From assembly GCF_027579695.1 (NCBI RefSeq), contig NC_083569.1, forward strand, positions 71,745,149 through 71,809,148: 64,000 bases of DNA. Reading direction: 5' to 3'. The stretch comes from Neoarius graeffei (Eukaryota; Chordata; Actinopteri; Siluriformes; Ariidae). Made by a program: the position numbers and the translations under genes. Numbering within the stretch: the first letter of the stretch is position 1; every line of letters starts with the position of its first letter. Below the pieces are notes generated by a model that did not search any database, was not told where the DNA came from, and was given only the letters and a program-made list of their open reading frames with translations. Shown here one piece after another: positions 24,677 through 36,000 of the stretch.

Positions 24677-25351
24677 GGTGGGTTTTACATTAGACCGTAT
24701 CAGCGGATCATCAGATTAACGTTTTTAAAACAATTAACATGCACACAGCAACGCCAATACACGGATACGCTCGGCTCCGCAGGCATTCTGCGCTCCAAAT
24801 CACTCTGCCCTGAACAGCGAGTGCCCTCTGGAGGGTGCGCACTCCGGCCCTGCGCAGCTCACAGAGCGCGTGAGTGAAGTGCACGAGCAGTAATTCGGGA
24901 CTGAGCCGCTGTGTGTGTGCTCTCAGTGCATATCGGGTATGCGCGTCACTTACCACTTGCAAGTGGAAGGATGGCAAGCCTAAAGACAATCATAACTACA
25001 CAATGGGCAGTATTTGCATCAGTATTTGCAGTATTTTCATACTTTTATACTCTTTTTAATGAAAGGTGATACAAGGCGGAAGTCCGCGCCGTTTTTCAGC
25101 AGTCGCGTCACATGACCAACGCCAGCGAATCAGGAAGGTGGATGTCACAGTGACGTTGTCCAATGACGATGCCAGCTAGAGCTCAGCACAGCGTATCCGC
25201 GTATTCTCAATGTTTACACAGCACCGGACCAGACACGATCTGGATTGAATACGTGGACGCTGGCGGATTCCCGTTTCCAGGCGTTTTAATGTAAATGGAC
25301 AGTGCATCCGGGAAGAAAACGAGACAGATACGGTCTAATGTAAACTTGGCC
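24677..25351. mobile_element. PIF/Harbinger-like MITE, TAA target duplication
   Basis: Inverted ends share TTTACATTAGACCGTATC. TAA lies outside both ends (24674-24676, 25352-25354). The interior is GC-rich and non-coding. The uninterrupted hAT-like sibling at 26920 shows the empty site, which supports the boundaries. Confidence 0.8.
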
Positions 25352-25422
25352 TAAAACTTAGCTTCAAAGCCACAAAATGCAACTTTGATGGGAAAAAATA
25401 TATATAATAAATTGCTTACCGG

Positions 25423-25794
25423 GGCGGCATGGTGGTGTAGTGGTTAGCACTGTCGCCTCACAGCAAGAAGGTCTGGGTTCGAGCCCCGTGGCCGGCGAGG
25501 GCCTTTCTGTGTGGAGTTTGCATGTTCTCCCCGTGTCCGCGTGGGTTTCCTCCGGGTGCTCCGGTTTCCCCCACAGTCCAAAGACATGCAGGTTAGGTTA
25601 ACTGGTGACTCTAAATTGACCGTAGGTGTGAATGTGAGTGTGAATGGTTGTCTGTGTCTATGTGTCAGCCCTGTGATGACCTGGCGACTTGTCCAGGGTG
25701 TACCCCGCCTTTCGCCCGTAGTCAGCTGGGATAGGCTCCAGCTTGCCTGTGACCCTGTAGAAGGATAAAGCGGCTAGAGATAATGAGATGAGAA
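25423..25794 (+). repeat. tRNA-derived SINE, tail A, copy 11
   Basis: Well-preserved full-length copy. The target duplication aaattgcttacc is at 25411 and about 25794. It lies inside the hAT-like element, just after its exon 1 donor. Confidence 0.93.
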
Positions 25795-26280
25795 ATTGCT
25801 TACCTCTCTTCACGTCGAAAGAAGGAGGAAAGTTTTGCTTGCTTTGACATGGAGAATTATTAACACAAGAGGAAATAGTCGCGAATTACGAGTAAAAAGA
25901 CTGCAGCTACACTGGCAGCTTGACCATGCTTTCTAGTGCGATCATGTTGTGCTTGCGCAGAACTCGGTTTTCGCGGCCAAACCACAGGAAGTCCATACAA
26001 GGTTATAGAAACCCTAATGAGACTGCGGTGACAATCTAGTTTTTTTTTTTTTTTTTAAATGTTAGAAAAATTGCAGTGGGCACTTTTCTAATATTCTTAT
26101 GCGGCTATTGAAAAAATGTATTGTCTGACAAGGGGGGGGGTCACGGGCACCCCAGGACCCCCCCAGCTACGCTCCTGAGGGTTATTGGGCGAACATGGCC
26201 TAAACTTGCAACATATCTGTATCACATTTCAGCTTCTGATAGAACTGCATGCAACAGGTGATATCTATATTCAGTGTGCA

Positions 26281-26571
26281 GGGGCATAGCTAGGATTTTT
26301 CAAGGGGGGGGGTCACACACTGACTGGCAGCCTGAGTACATTATGTAACAAAAAATAAATTACCATTGCTAGTTTTAGGTAGCTTAGAAACCGGCTCTTC
26401 CATTATTGCTGTTTCTTCCACGTTTTCTTGATGTGTTCTAGAAACGGCACACTAATATTCTTATGCGGCTATTGAAAAAATGTATGATCTGACAAAGGGG
26501 GGGGGGAGGGGTCACGGGCACCCAGGACACCCCCCCCCCCCCCCCCCCCCCCCCAGCTATGCCCCTGCATA
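26281..26571 (+). mobile_element. Short hAT-like MITE of the same family
   Basis: About 290 bp, formed by joining the two ends of the hAT-like family (CAGGGGCATAGCTAGG ... AGCTATGCCCCTG) with only the tcttccattattgc subterminal block between. It contains a long C-run at 26531-26554. Confidence 0.75.
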
Positions 26572-27087
26572 AGAATATTAGAAAAGTGCCCAGTGTAATT
26601 TTTCAAAAAAAAAATTTTTTTTAAACTAGATTGCCACCTCAGCCTCATTAGGGTTTCTATAACCTTGTACAGACTTCCTGTGGTTTGGCCGCGAAAACCC
26701 AGTTCTGCACAAGTGAAACACGATCGCACTGGAAAGCATGGTCAAGCTGCCAGTGTAGCTGCAGTCTTTTTAGTTGCGAATTACAAATATTTCCTTGTGT
26801 TAATAATTCGCCATGTCAAAACAAGCAAAACTTTCCTCCTTCTTTCGATGTGAAGAGAGGTAAACAATTATTTTTTCTATCAAAGTTGCATTTTGTGGCT
26901 TCGAAGCTAAGTTTTAGCGCCGTTTCTAGAACACAACAAGAAAACGTGGAAGAAACGGCAATAATGGAAGAGCAGGTTTCTAAGCTACCTATAACTAGCA
27001 ATGGTGGTTATTTTTTTTTGTTACATAATGTACTCAGGCTGCCAGGCAGTGTGTGACCCCCCCGAAAAATCCTAGCTACACCCCTGA
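26572..27087 (+). mobile_element. hAT-like element, inverted sibling of 24404-26176
   Basis: Reads as the reverse complement of the interior of the minus-strand copy. The exon MSKQAKLSSFFRCEER is at 26814-26861, followed by a GTAAAC donor. It ends with CCTAGCTACACCCCTG. It lacks the inserted MITE and SINE. Confidence 0.75.
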
Positions 27088-27839
27088 CCCTCACCATCAC
27101 CACTGCAGGCAGCTTTGTACCTAGCCTCCAGTATTTCCAAGTTTTGCTCACCATTGTGAAGTGGATATTATTGTACTAGTCCAGATGGATCGACAAAAAC
27201 ATAATTGCACAAGGTTTCCGATCTTATTTTGATGAAGAGGTTTGTACACAAAGGGTCACATCTAAAATTCAGGACAATGGCTATTGTGCCATTGGGGGAT
27301 CAAGAGGAACTTTGCACCTGTGGGAGTTGTGTGTAGTCGGCTGTTTGCTGGAGCACCCCTGGAATTCCCCTCTTGTTTGAGAATAGTTCCCTTTTCCTGC
27401 TTTTTAACCAGAGGTTGGTTGTAGCAACGATGGTTTGCCAAGGAGAAACTGGAAGCTGTTTATGTACATAGGCTGTGCAAACCTCACCAGGCTTCCGTTT
27501 GTGGTGTACAATTGCATAATTACTAATTGGTTGATGTTTGATTACAGTTAAAATCTAAACAATGACTGAGTGAATGAGACACTGATGGTGTCATTATTTA
27601 CTCTATATTCCAGCTATCAATCTATTTATGGCTGAGCAAGCTTCTTAAACAACTCTCACTCTCTATGCATTGTACCATTTACCCAAATCTTTAACACACT
27701 TGCATAAACCAGATATGGATTTTTTTAAATTATTTTTTTTAATGTTGAGTTAGTTTATCTTAAACTTTAACAAACATATTCACACGGTTATTTTCGTCCT
27801 TCTTAACAACAGCAACAAATTTTTTTTTTTCTGTGCCAG
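27088..27839. other. trip6 first-intron remainder, nothing recognised
   Basis: Unique-looking AT-rich intron ending in a T-run and CTGTGCCAG, the acceptor of the trip6 start exon. Confidence 0.5.
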
Positions 27840-27851
27840 TGGAAGCCCGTT

Positions 27852-29771
27852 ATGTCTGGTCCTACGTGGCTGCCTCCGAGAACTCTGAGTAGCCCTGAGA
27901 GACCTGCAGCACAGATGTCACACTCTGGACCTGCTTTCTACAGACCACCCAAAAAAGGTCCACCTGACCAGAGAGCCAAATATGGTGTGTATGACCAAAA
28001 TGGAGCAGCAGGTGGAAATGGTGTACCGTCAAGATACATAGCCACTGGACCCTCAGGTGAGAAAGGAAAGTCTCGTACTTTTTAAAAAGTGCTTGCTGTA
28101 TGTACACATTAAGTCGTGCATGTGGTTTAGATCTACAAGATGGACTGAAATTAAAATATCTGGTGATAAATGGAATAGATCTTTGTATGGACATCATACA
28201 TTACAAGGCTTTAACCTTTAAAATAATAATAAGAGAATTTATTTTTTTCGCGGTCCGGTTTCCATCAAATCATGCACTCTGATTGGCTCACGAGTGGTCT
28301 GGAATCCTACAATACGGACCTTTGGCAACTTGCTCGTTCACAACAACAGCAAACATGGTAGCAATTTTTGTTAACATTTTCGCATTTCTCAGTAGAATAG
28401 CATTAATTTTACAGCATGGATTGTGATAACGACAGTGTTCACAGCGAAAGCAAGTTTTACTACCCTGAGGAAGACAAAATAAAAGAAAACATTTCAGGAG
28501 AAAGCCGAAAACCTGTAACTGCTGCTAATGGCGAGCAAATCCAGCAGTTTATTGAGGAGCAAAGGGCAGAAAATACAACAAAAAAGACGACCTCATTGTC
28601 TTTAGGAAGTTCTGTCGAAACCTAAATGAAGGTCAAAAGGTGGAAGACATACCTGGCGAAGAACTAAATATGTTGCTCTGCAACTTTTTCACGTCCACAA
28701 CAAAGAAAAACGGCGAGGTGTACGAGCCGTCCTCGCTCACGTCTTTTCAGAGAAGTATCCAGCGCTATCTGAATCAGGTTTGTTCTAAATATGGTTTCCT
28801 TTTCGGGCGCTCTCATTTTCTGTTAGAATTTGGTAAAGAAAAAAATAAATATATTATTTACCAGCTTAAAGGAACAGTCCACCGTATTTCCATAATGAAA
28901 TATGCTCTTATCTGAATTGAGACGAGCTGCTCCGTACCTATCCGAGCTTTGCGCGACCTCCCAGTCAGTCAGACGCGCTGTCACTCCTGTTAGCAATGTA
29001 GCTAGGCTCAGCATGGCCAATGGTATTTTTTGGGGCTGTAGTTAGATGAGACCAAACTCTTCCGCGTTTTTCCTGTTTACATAGGTTTATATGACCAGTG
29101 ATATGAAACAAGTTCAGTTACACAAATTGAAACGTAGCGATTTTCTATGCTATGGAAAGTCCGCACTATAATGACAGGCGTACTAACACCTTCTGCGCGC
29201 TTCGACAGCGCATTGATATCTGAGCTCCGTATCAATGCGCTGCCGAAGCGCGCAGAAGGTGTTAGTACGCCTGTCATTATAGTGCGGACTTTCCATAGCA
29301 TAGAAAATCGCTACGTTTCAATTTGTGTAACTGAACTTGTTTCATATCACTGGTCATATAAACCTATGTAAACAGGAAAAACGCAGAAGAGTTTGGTCTC
29401 ATCTAACTACAGCCCCAAAAAATACTGTTGGCCATGCTGAGCCTAGCTACATTGCTAACAGGAGTGACAGCGCGTCTGACTGCGTCTGACTGACTGGGAG
29501 GTCGCGCAAAGCTCGGATAGGTACGGAGCAGCTCGTCTCAATTCAGATAAGAGCATATTTCATTATGGAAGTACGGTGGACTGTTCCTTTAAGGTCGGTC
29601 CATATCATGACCTCGGCCATGAAAATACTGACCTCGGCCCAAAGGCCTCGGTCAGTATTTTCAAGACCTCGGTCACGGTATTTCACAATACGGACTTCCC
29701 AGCTGGTAAATATATTACACTATACCTCCTAACCTGAAAGTGCCTTGTTGGGTCAGTGATAATTGGTCAGT

Positions 29772-29808
<37 letters not shown>

Positions 29809-32800
29809 CCCCTCCCTTCCTCCATGACTTGGAATAGACCAGGAAATCTGTAACCAAATCCAACTCTCATACCTCTCTGCCTGTACAACACTTGAATTTA
29901 ATTAATTTCTGTTTTACTTGACTTGCATTAAAGTGGCTATGTAAAGTTTGTTCAGCTACAAATTTGTGACTCTTAATCTCTGTTCTCTTAACGTGGACAT
30001 GTTGACTAGCTGTACATAAAATGTGTGACTGTGTAGCTCGAAGCTAAAAGGTCTTTAGTAGTGATGCAAATAAACAATCTGACTGGCTGGTGAGGATGTC
30101 CATAGTGAAATATCTTCCCATTTGTTTAGAGAACAAACATGTTCTCTGGAAATTCTAAAGAACTGACAGGCAAGTTCAAACTGATGCTAATCTTGGAAAT
30201 GGTGACGAATAAAACCTGTTTGGCTTAAAGGCTCTGCCAGTAACACAAGGTGAAGTGGAAAACAATCCAGTACATGGACAAGCCCAGTTTTGACACACAA
30301 ATATATGGAGCGTGTCACCCCAAAGTGAAAGTTTGTTCTGAGGTATAGCAATTTGAAACAAGCGTGTGTCCAAAAATGACCCACGTATCGTTTTTCTAAT
30401 TTTGCCATAAATACTTTCCTTAATCTATAGCGTATGCATCACTATTTTACTGTAAAACAACCTATAAATATGACTTTGTAGGTCACTTAAATGTGTGCTC
30501 TGTATTAATATCTATTTAAACATCACAAAGTTTACAGCTGAATTTCTCCAATCTTAGTTTTCTGTTAAGAGGACGATACCTTACACATTTTCACTAATTT
30601 CTCTAGATTGGCTGCACCAAATTTCACAAGTGACCCATTATTTTAAGGATAATTAGGGCCCGAGCACCGTTCGGTGCAAAGACCCTATTGTTTTTTGAAG
30701 GATTATTCTTATTTTTCTGTCGCGCTTGACTTTTTTTGAGGCATTTCCCATGCACGAAAACTCATGAAATTTGATACACACATCAGTCATTGTAACCGCT
30801 TCTCAGCCACAGACGTGTGGCCCAGGGACTTCATAGCGCCCCCTAATGCCATGGAGTCCTTGGATTGTCATATAGTTTCAGCTACGCATACCAAATTCGG
30901 TACGTGTGTAGTTCGTCCCAAGACGAACAACTTTCGTATATACATTGCATTAGCCATGCCCAACAGGAAGTGAGGTAATTGGGCTTATATGCGTTTGGAC
31001 ACATGGTCATTTTTAACGTACTACTCCTAGACGGTTCATCAGATTCATGCCAAACTTGGCAAACATGATGCCAAGATATTGCTGATGTTGAACTGGGAAG
31101 GGATTTTTGATATGTTGTAATGGCAATATTCTGAATTTTAATACTCGCCACATGAACAGCATATGTGTCATGAAGTCATAATACATTTAATGATTTGGCT
31201 GAAACCTTTCAGGTTATTAGAGAATGGGATTATTATGACATCTAGATGCCCAATATGCCTGTCTGGTATAGCGCCACCAACTGGCCAAGGAAAGAATAGG
31301 GTTTTGAATATGTGTGTTTTGACACATGATGAATTTTAACGTGCTCCTCCTAGACGGTTCATGAGATTCATGTGAAATTTGTTATACGTGATGCCAAAAT
31401 GTTGCTGATATCAAAAATCCCTTCGCAATTTAATATCTTGTAATATGTTGAAATGGCCTTATGATTTTAATATCTTGCCACATAAACAGGAAATGTGTCA
31501 GAAAGCCACAGTGCATTGACTATGGTCGGACACTTCTTACTTCAATAGGTATTATGATAACCTGACGCCCAATGGGCCTGCCTGTTATAGCGCCACCACC
31601 TGGCCAAGCAGGAAATGTGCCAGAAATTGGCAATGCCTTAACTGATTAATCTGACACTTTACAAAATATTGTGTATTATGATTGTGATATTCACATGTGT
31701 AATTCAGATGCCTAGCACAGCGCCACCATCTGGTCAAGCAGGAAATGGGGAAAAATGTTCAATTCATTGATGGATTGATCTGAAACTTTACAAAATATTG
31801 GATATCATGATTCTGATTATATTGACACGTCTAAATCACATGCTTGGCACAGTATCACCATCTGGCCAAGCAGGAAATATGCCAAAAATTTTCAATGCTT
31901 TGATGGATTGATCCATGACATGCCTGACATAGCGCCACCAACACACTCACACTCATATACATGTAGCGCGCGCACACACACACACACAATTGCAATCATA
32001 TACACACACATGAATACTCACGAGAATGGGTGACATATACAATTCTGTGCGCACACACACTCAGTCATATGCATATTTATGCATACACACAAACTCTCAA
32101 GTATGCACTCACATGCACACGCAACATCTATGAGCACACTCTAACACACACTTTCTGTCTCTCCCTCTGACAGACACACACACAATAATAGTGAACTGCC
32201 ATCATTGTGCATTTTGTTGCAGACATATGAAAACTATGCATGTATATACACACACACACTGCAGACACAGGAAAGCTAAGATGACTTAAAATTACAGCGT
32301 GAGATAGAGATGAAGAGGAAACACGTATAGTTTTGTACATATATAAATGTACATTTTCACACCACGGAAACGAGCACACACACACTTAGTCTTTGTCTGT
32401 ATATCTCTCATCTGTCAAGCAGTCATGACATTTGCAACATGCACATCACCTTTGAACATTTGATGAATATATGACATGTGACACTTTTGTTGGGTGGCGG
32501 AATGTCCTGGGTTGCAGAACAACGCGTGCGAGGGCCCGTCAAGGTCGCTAGCGGCTTTAATTAACGGTAGATTTACAATATGCAATAAAACGAGTTTTAC
32601 TTTTTTGATCAACTGGACTCATTTTGTGTTGACAATCCCATATAGTGTCTCTTTTATCCTTGTTTTGTTTACAGGCCAGCAGAAGCTCAAGAAGTCTTTG
32701 GCTTTTATTTTCTATTTCTTGACCTATTTGGTGGCTATGTATCATTTGTCTGTTGTTTTTTTGAATAACATACATTTTTGTGCATCTCTAAGGGGGGGCA

Positions 32801-32985
32801 GGATTGTTTAACTTGACTCTAATGTACTGATAATAGATATTATGGATGTTACTGGTTTCTATTTTTCTATCTGTAAAAAAAACAATTAATTTGTTGAGAG
32901 TTTAAATGAAGAATCAAATAGGACATTTTTAATATGTGGTTGGAAGACATTGCCTTGTCTGAAAGGACTGTTTGTGGGGGGGAAA

Positions 32986-33048
<63 letters not shown>

Positions 33049-36000
33049 CGACACGGTGGTGTAGTGGTTAGCGCTGTCGCCTCACAGCAAGAAGGTCCTG
33101 GGTTCGAGCCCCGGGGCCGGCGAGGGCCTTTCTGTGTGGAGTTTGCATGTTCTCCCCGTGTTCGCGTGGGTTTCCTCCGGGTGCTCCGGTTTCCCCCACA
33201 GTCCAAAGGCATGCAGGTTAGGTTAACTGGTGACTCTAAATTGACCGTAGGTGTGAGTGTGAATGGTTGTCTGTGTCAGCCCTGTGATGACCTGGTGACT
33301 TGTCCAGGGTGTACCCCGCCTTTCGCCCGTAGTCAGCTGGGATAGGCTCCAGCTTGCCTGCGACCCTGTAGAAGGATAAAGCGGCTAGAGATGATATATA
33401 ATTTTTTTTTTTTTTTAAATATTGCTGTGTATATGTGGTTATTTAGGTGGAAGCATGCATCACCAGCACCAAGATGGCTATTCAGGGCCATCATCCTATC
33501 ACCCACTTTCTCCAAAAGGAGAGCATTATTATCCCCCAGGGCATGGACCCAAAGATGACCACCTCTTCTGGAGCACACACATGACCAGCTATGATCATCA
33601 TGTGAGTCCAAACCAGTCACAAATTACGATTTTCTGTATGCGTGTCTGTTTCTGAAGAAAGACACCATTGTCATTATTTTTGTAATGGCAGCGTATCACT
33701 GTTGCTGATAGCATAGTGGAATGTGTGCATTATGAGTCTTCTACACATTTTCCAAGCTTTAGAAATCACTGTCATCTCAAGTGATTTATAAATGTAATGG
33801 ACTTTTTTTTGTCCAATTTATTTCTAAAGATATAAAACAAAATTAATAGCTATGTGTTACACATTACAGAGAGATCTCTTTATTTTCTGTGTTGCTGAAG
33901 TCAGGGTCTGGAAACACATTTGAAAATATACTTTGCGTAGCACATGAACTGTAGGTAAATCAGGGCATTATGAATAAATATGTTTTGTCACTTCATATTA
34001 TTTTCAGACACGTGGGCCTGATAAACACCTCTCTAATATCGATGCAGAGATAGATTCTCTCACATGCATGCTGGCTGACATGGACAGCCATCCCCAGAAC
34101 ACAAGCACACAGGTATGCTCGTTCCTCTGCCTTATCTTATCTTTGTTTTAGAAATTAACACTTTGCAATAGACTTTTTTTAAAAAGCAGATTAAAAAAAA
34201 AAAAAAAACAAGGGTGTCCAGACCGTGCTGACTTTGATTATAACAGTATAGATAACGAAATAATTTTTTTAGGATGTAGATAGATGCAACTGTGCTGTAA
34301 ATCATATTTTGTAATGCGTGCATTGTAATGAATTATTTGCCATGTTGTGGTTGCATTTTATTTGTGTGTTTGTGAATGCAAATAAATGAAATGTATGAAA
34401 GGCAGTCTATTTCAGAGTGAATGTAAAATGTATTCACTTTCAATTCACACAGCTATACGACAATGTGCCTTATAACAAGCATCTCCACAGCGAGCGCTAC
34501 AAACCGTCCAACCAGACCGGTGCTCCTTCTCAGACAAGACCCTCCATGGGTTACCCTCCTCATCCTCAAAGCCAGTACCATCCTTCTCCACCTTATGCGT
34601 CCACCCCAAAGCCTGAATACGCCTATCCATCCCCATCATCGTCCGCCCACAAACCTTATCCCCAACCAGTGCCAGCCTCCTACACCACTGCCTCCACCCC
34701 GAGCGGGCCACGCTTCACCGTGCAGGTCAAAACCGCCCAGCCGGTCACTTATTCCCAGAGCGGGAGACAGGCAGAACAGGCCTACACCCCGCCCCCTCCT
34801 CGCCAGCATGCTACTTGCCCTGCCCCACAGGACCGCCCACATTACTCCGAAGTCCCAGGGCAGGGACAGGGTTGGTATCCACCACCCCCACCTCCAGCCC
34901 AGCAGGCCCATGGTGATCCAGCAGTGTATAAGGCAGGCTCCGGTGGTGTTCAGGTGCCAAGCAGGGTACAGGGACCACCAGGAAAGAAAGGGCAAGAGCA
35001 CAGCTATCAGGCTAGTAAGGTAAGAATTTTGTAGTGAAGATGAAAGACTTCACAAGACTTCTTAGCTCTAATCTTTGTGGACACCTGAACGTCACATTAA
35101 TATGTGCTTTTTGAAAATCCCATTCTAGATTTAGTCCCGCTTTGCTGTTCTTTTACCTCCACTCTTATGGGAAGGCTTTCCACTAGATTTTGGAGCATGG
35201 CTGTGGGGATTTTCCCTATTAAGCTACAAGAGCATTAGCGAGGTCAGGCAGTGATGTTGCGTGAGGAGACCTGGGGTGCAGTCGGCATTCCAGTTCATCC
35301 CAAAAGTTTTCAGTGGAGTTGAAGTCAGGGCTCTGTGCAGGACACTAACTTTCTTTCACGCCACACTTAGCAAACCATGTGTTCATAGAGTTCGCTTTAT
35401 GCACAGGGGCATTGTCATGCTGGAACAGGTTTGGCCCCCTTCGGTCCAGTGAGGGGAAATTGTAATGCTATAGCATACAAAGACATACAATTGTGGTGTT
35501 CTACACAATTTACGGTAACAGTTTGGGGAAGAACAACAGATAGGTGTGATGGTCAGGCGTCCACAAACTTTTGGCCATACAGTGTGTGTACTGATATTTA
35601 GCCTTATAAAGCTGTGTAAAAGATTCAGGTTTTTTTTCCCTATAGCTGTATGCTTTACAAATGGTAAGCGTTTTGGTTTTGACGTGATGACCGAATGCGC
35701 TATATGAAATATTTTCACTTTTTTATATGAAAATATAAAATGTGGTGACATATTGGAGTCCACCATGCAGACTTCTGCCACATAAGCTAGTCACTTATTT
35801 GCTTTTAATAAGGAATTAGATGAATTATTTGGCAAAAGTTCCTGTTGGCAGTTCCATAAACAGGTTTTAAAGGATATATTTATCAAGGAGATATTTAGTG
35901 GCACTTAAGCTAACTCTTAGTGATATTTTGGTTTTGTGAATAGGAACCCAGTTTAATATTTCTTATATATGAAAACGCACTTGTCGTTGTTGTAACACCA

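Larger units (their letters stand above)
24404..26176 (-). mobile_element. hAT-like element derivative carrying only transposase exon 1
   Basis: The termini share CAGGGGTGTAGCTTGG / AGCTACGCTCCTG type ends next to G- or C-runs. The minus strand at about 25850-25800 reads MSKQAKLSSFFRREER and then GTAAG. This is the usual first exon of hAT transposases with a TTF/ZMYM1-type zinc finger (recalled resemblance). No other transposase exon is present, so it is non-autonomous. The block 24404-24498 repeats the far terminus in reverse. A MITE (24677-25351) and a SINE (25423-25794) sit inside. Confidence 0.65.

Noticed and set aside
29077-29371. Two nearly identical 74-codon frames on opposite strands
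   Set aside because: They are mirror images produced by the palindromic element; no domain or splice evidence.
34463-35023. Long Pro/Arg/His-rich alternative frames on both strands over trip6 exon 4
   Set aside because: Out-of-frame shadows of a GC-rich coding exon; only the TRIP6 frame matches the family and splices correctly.
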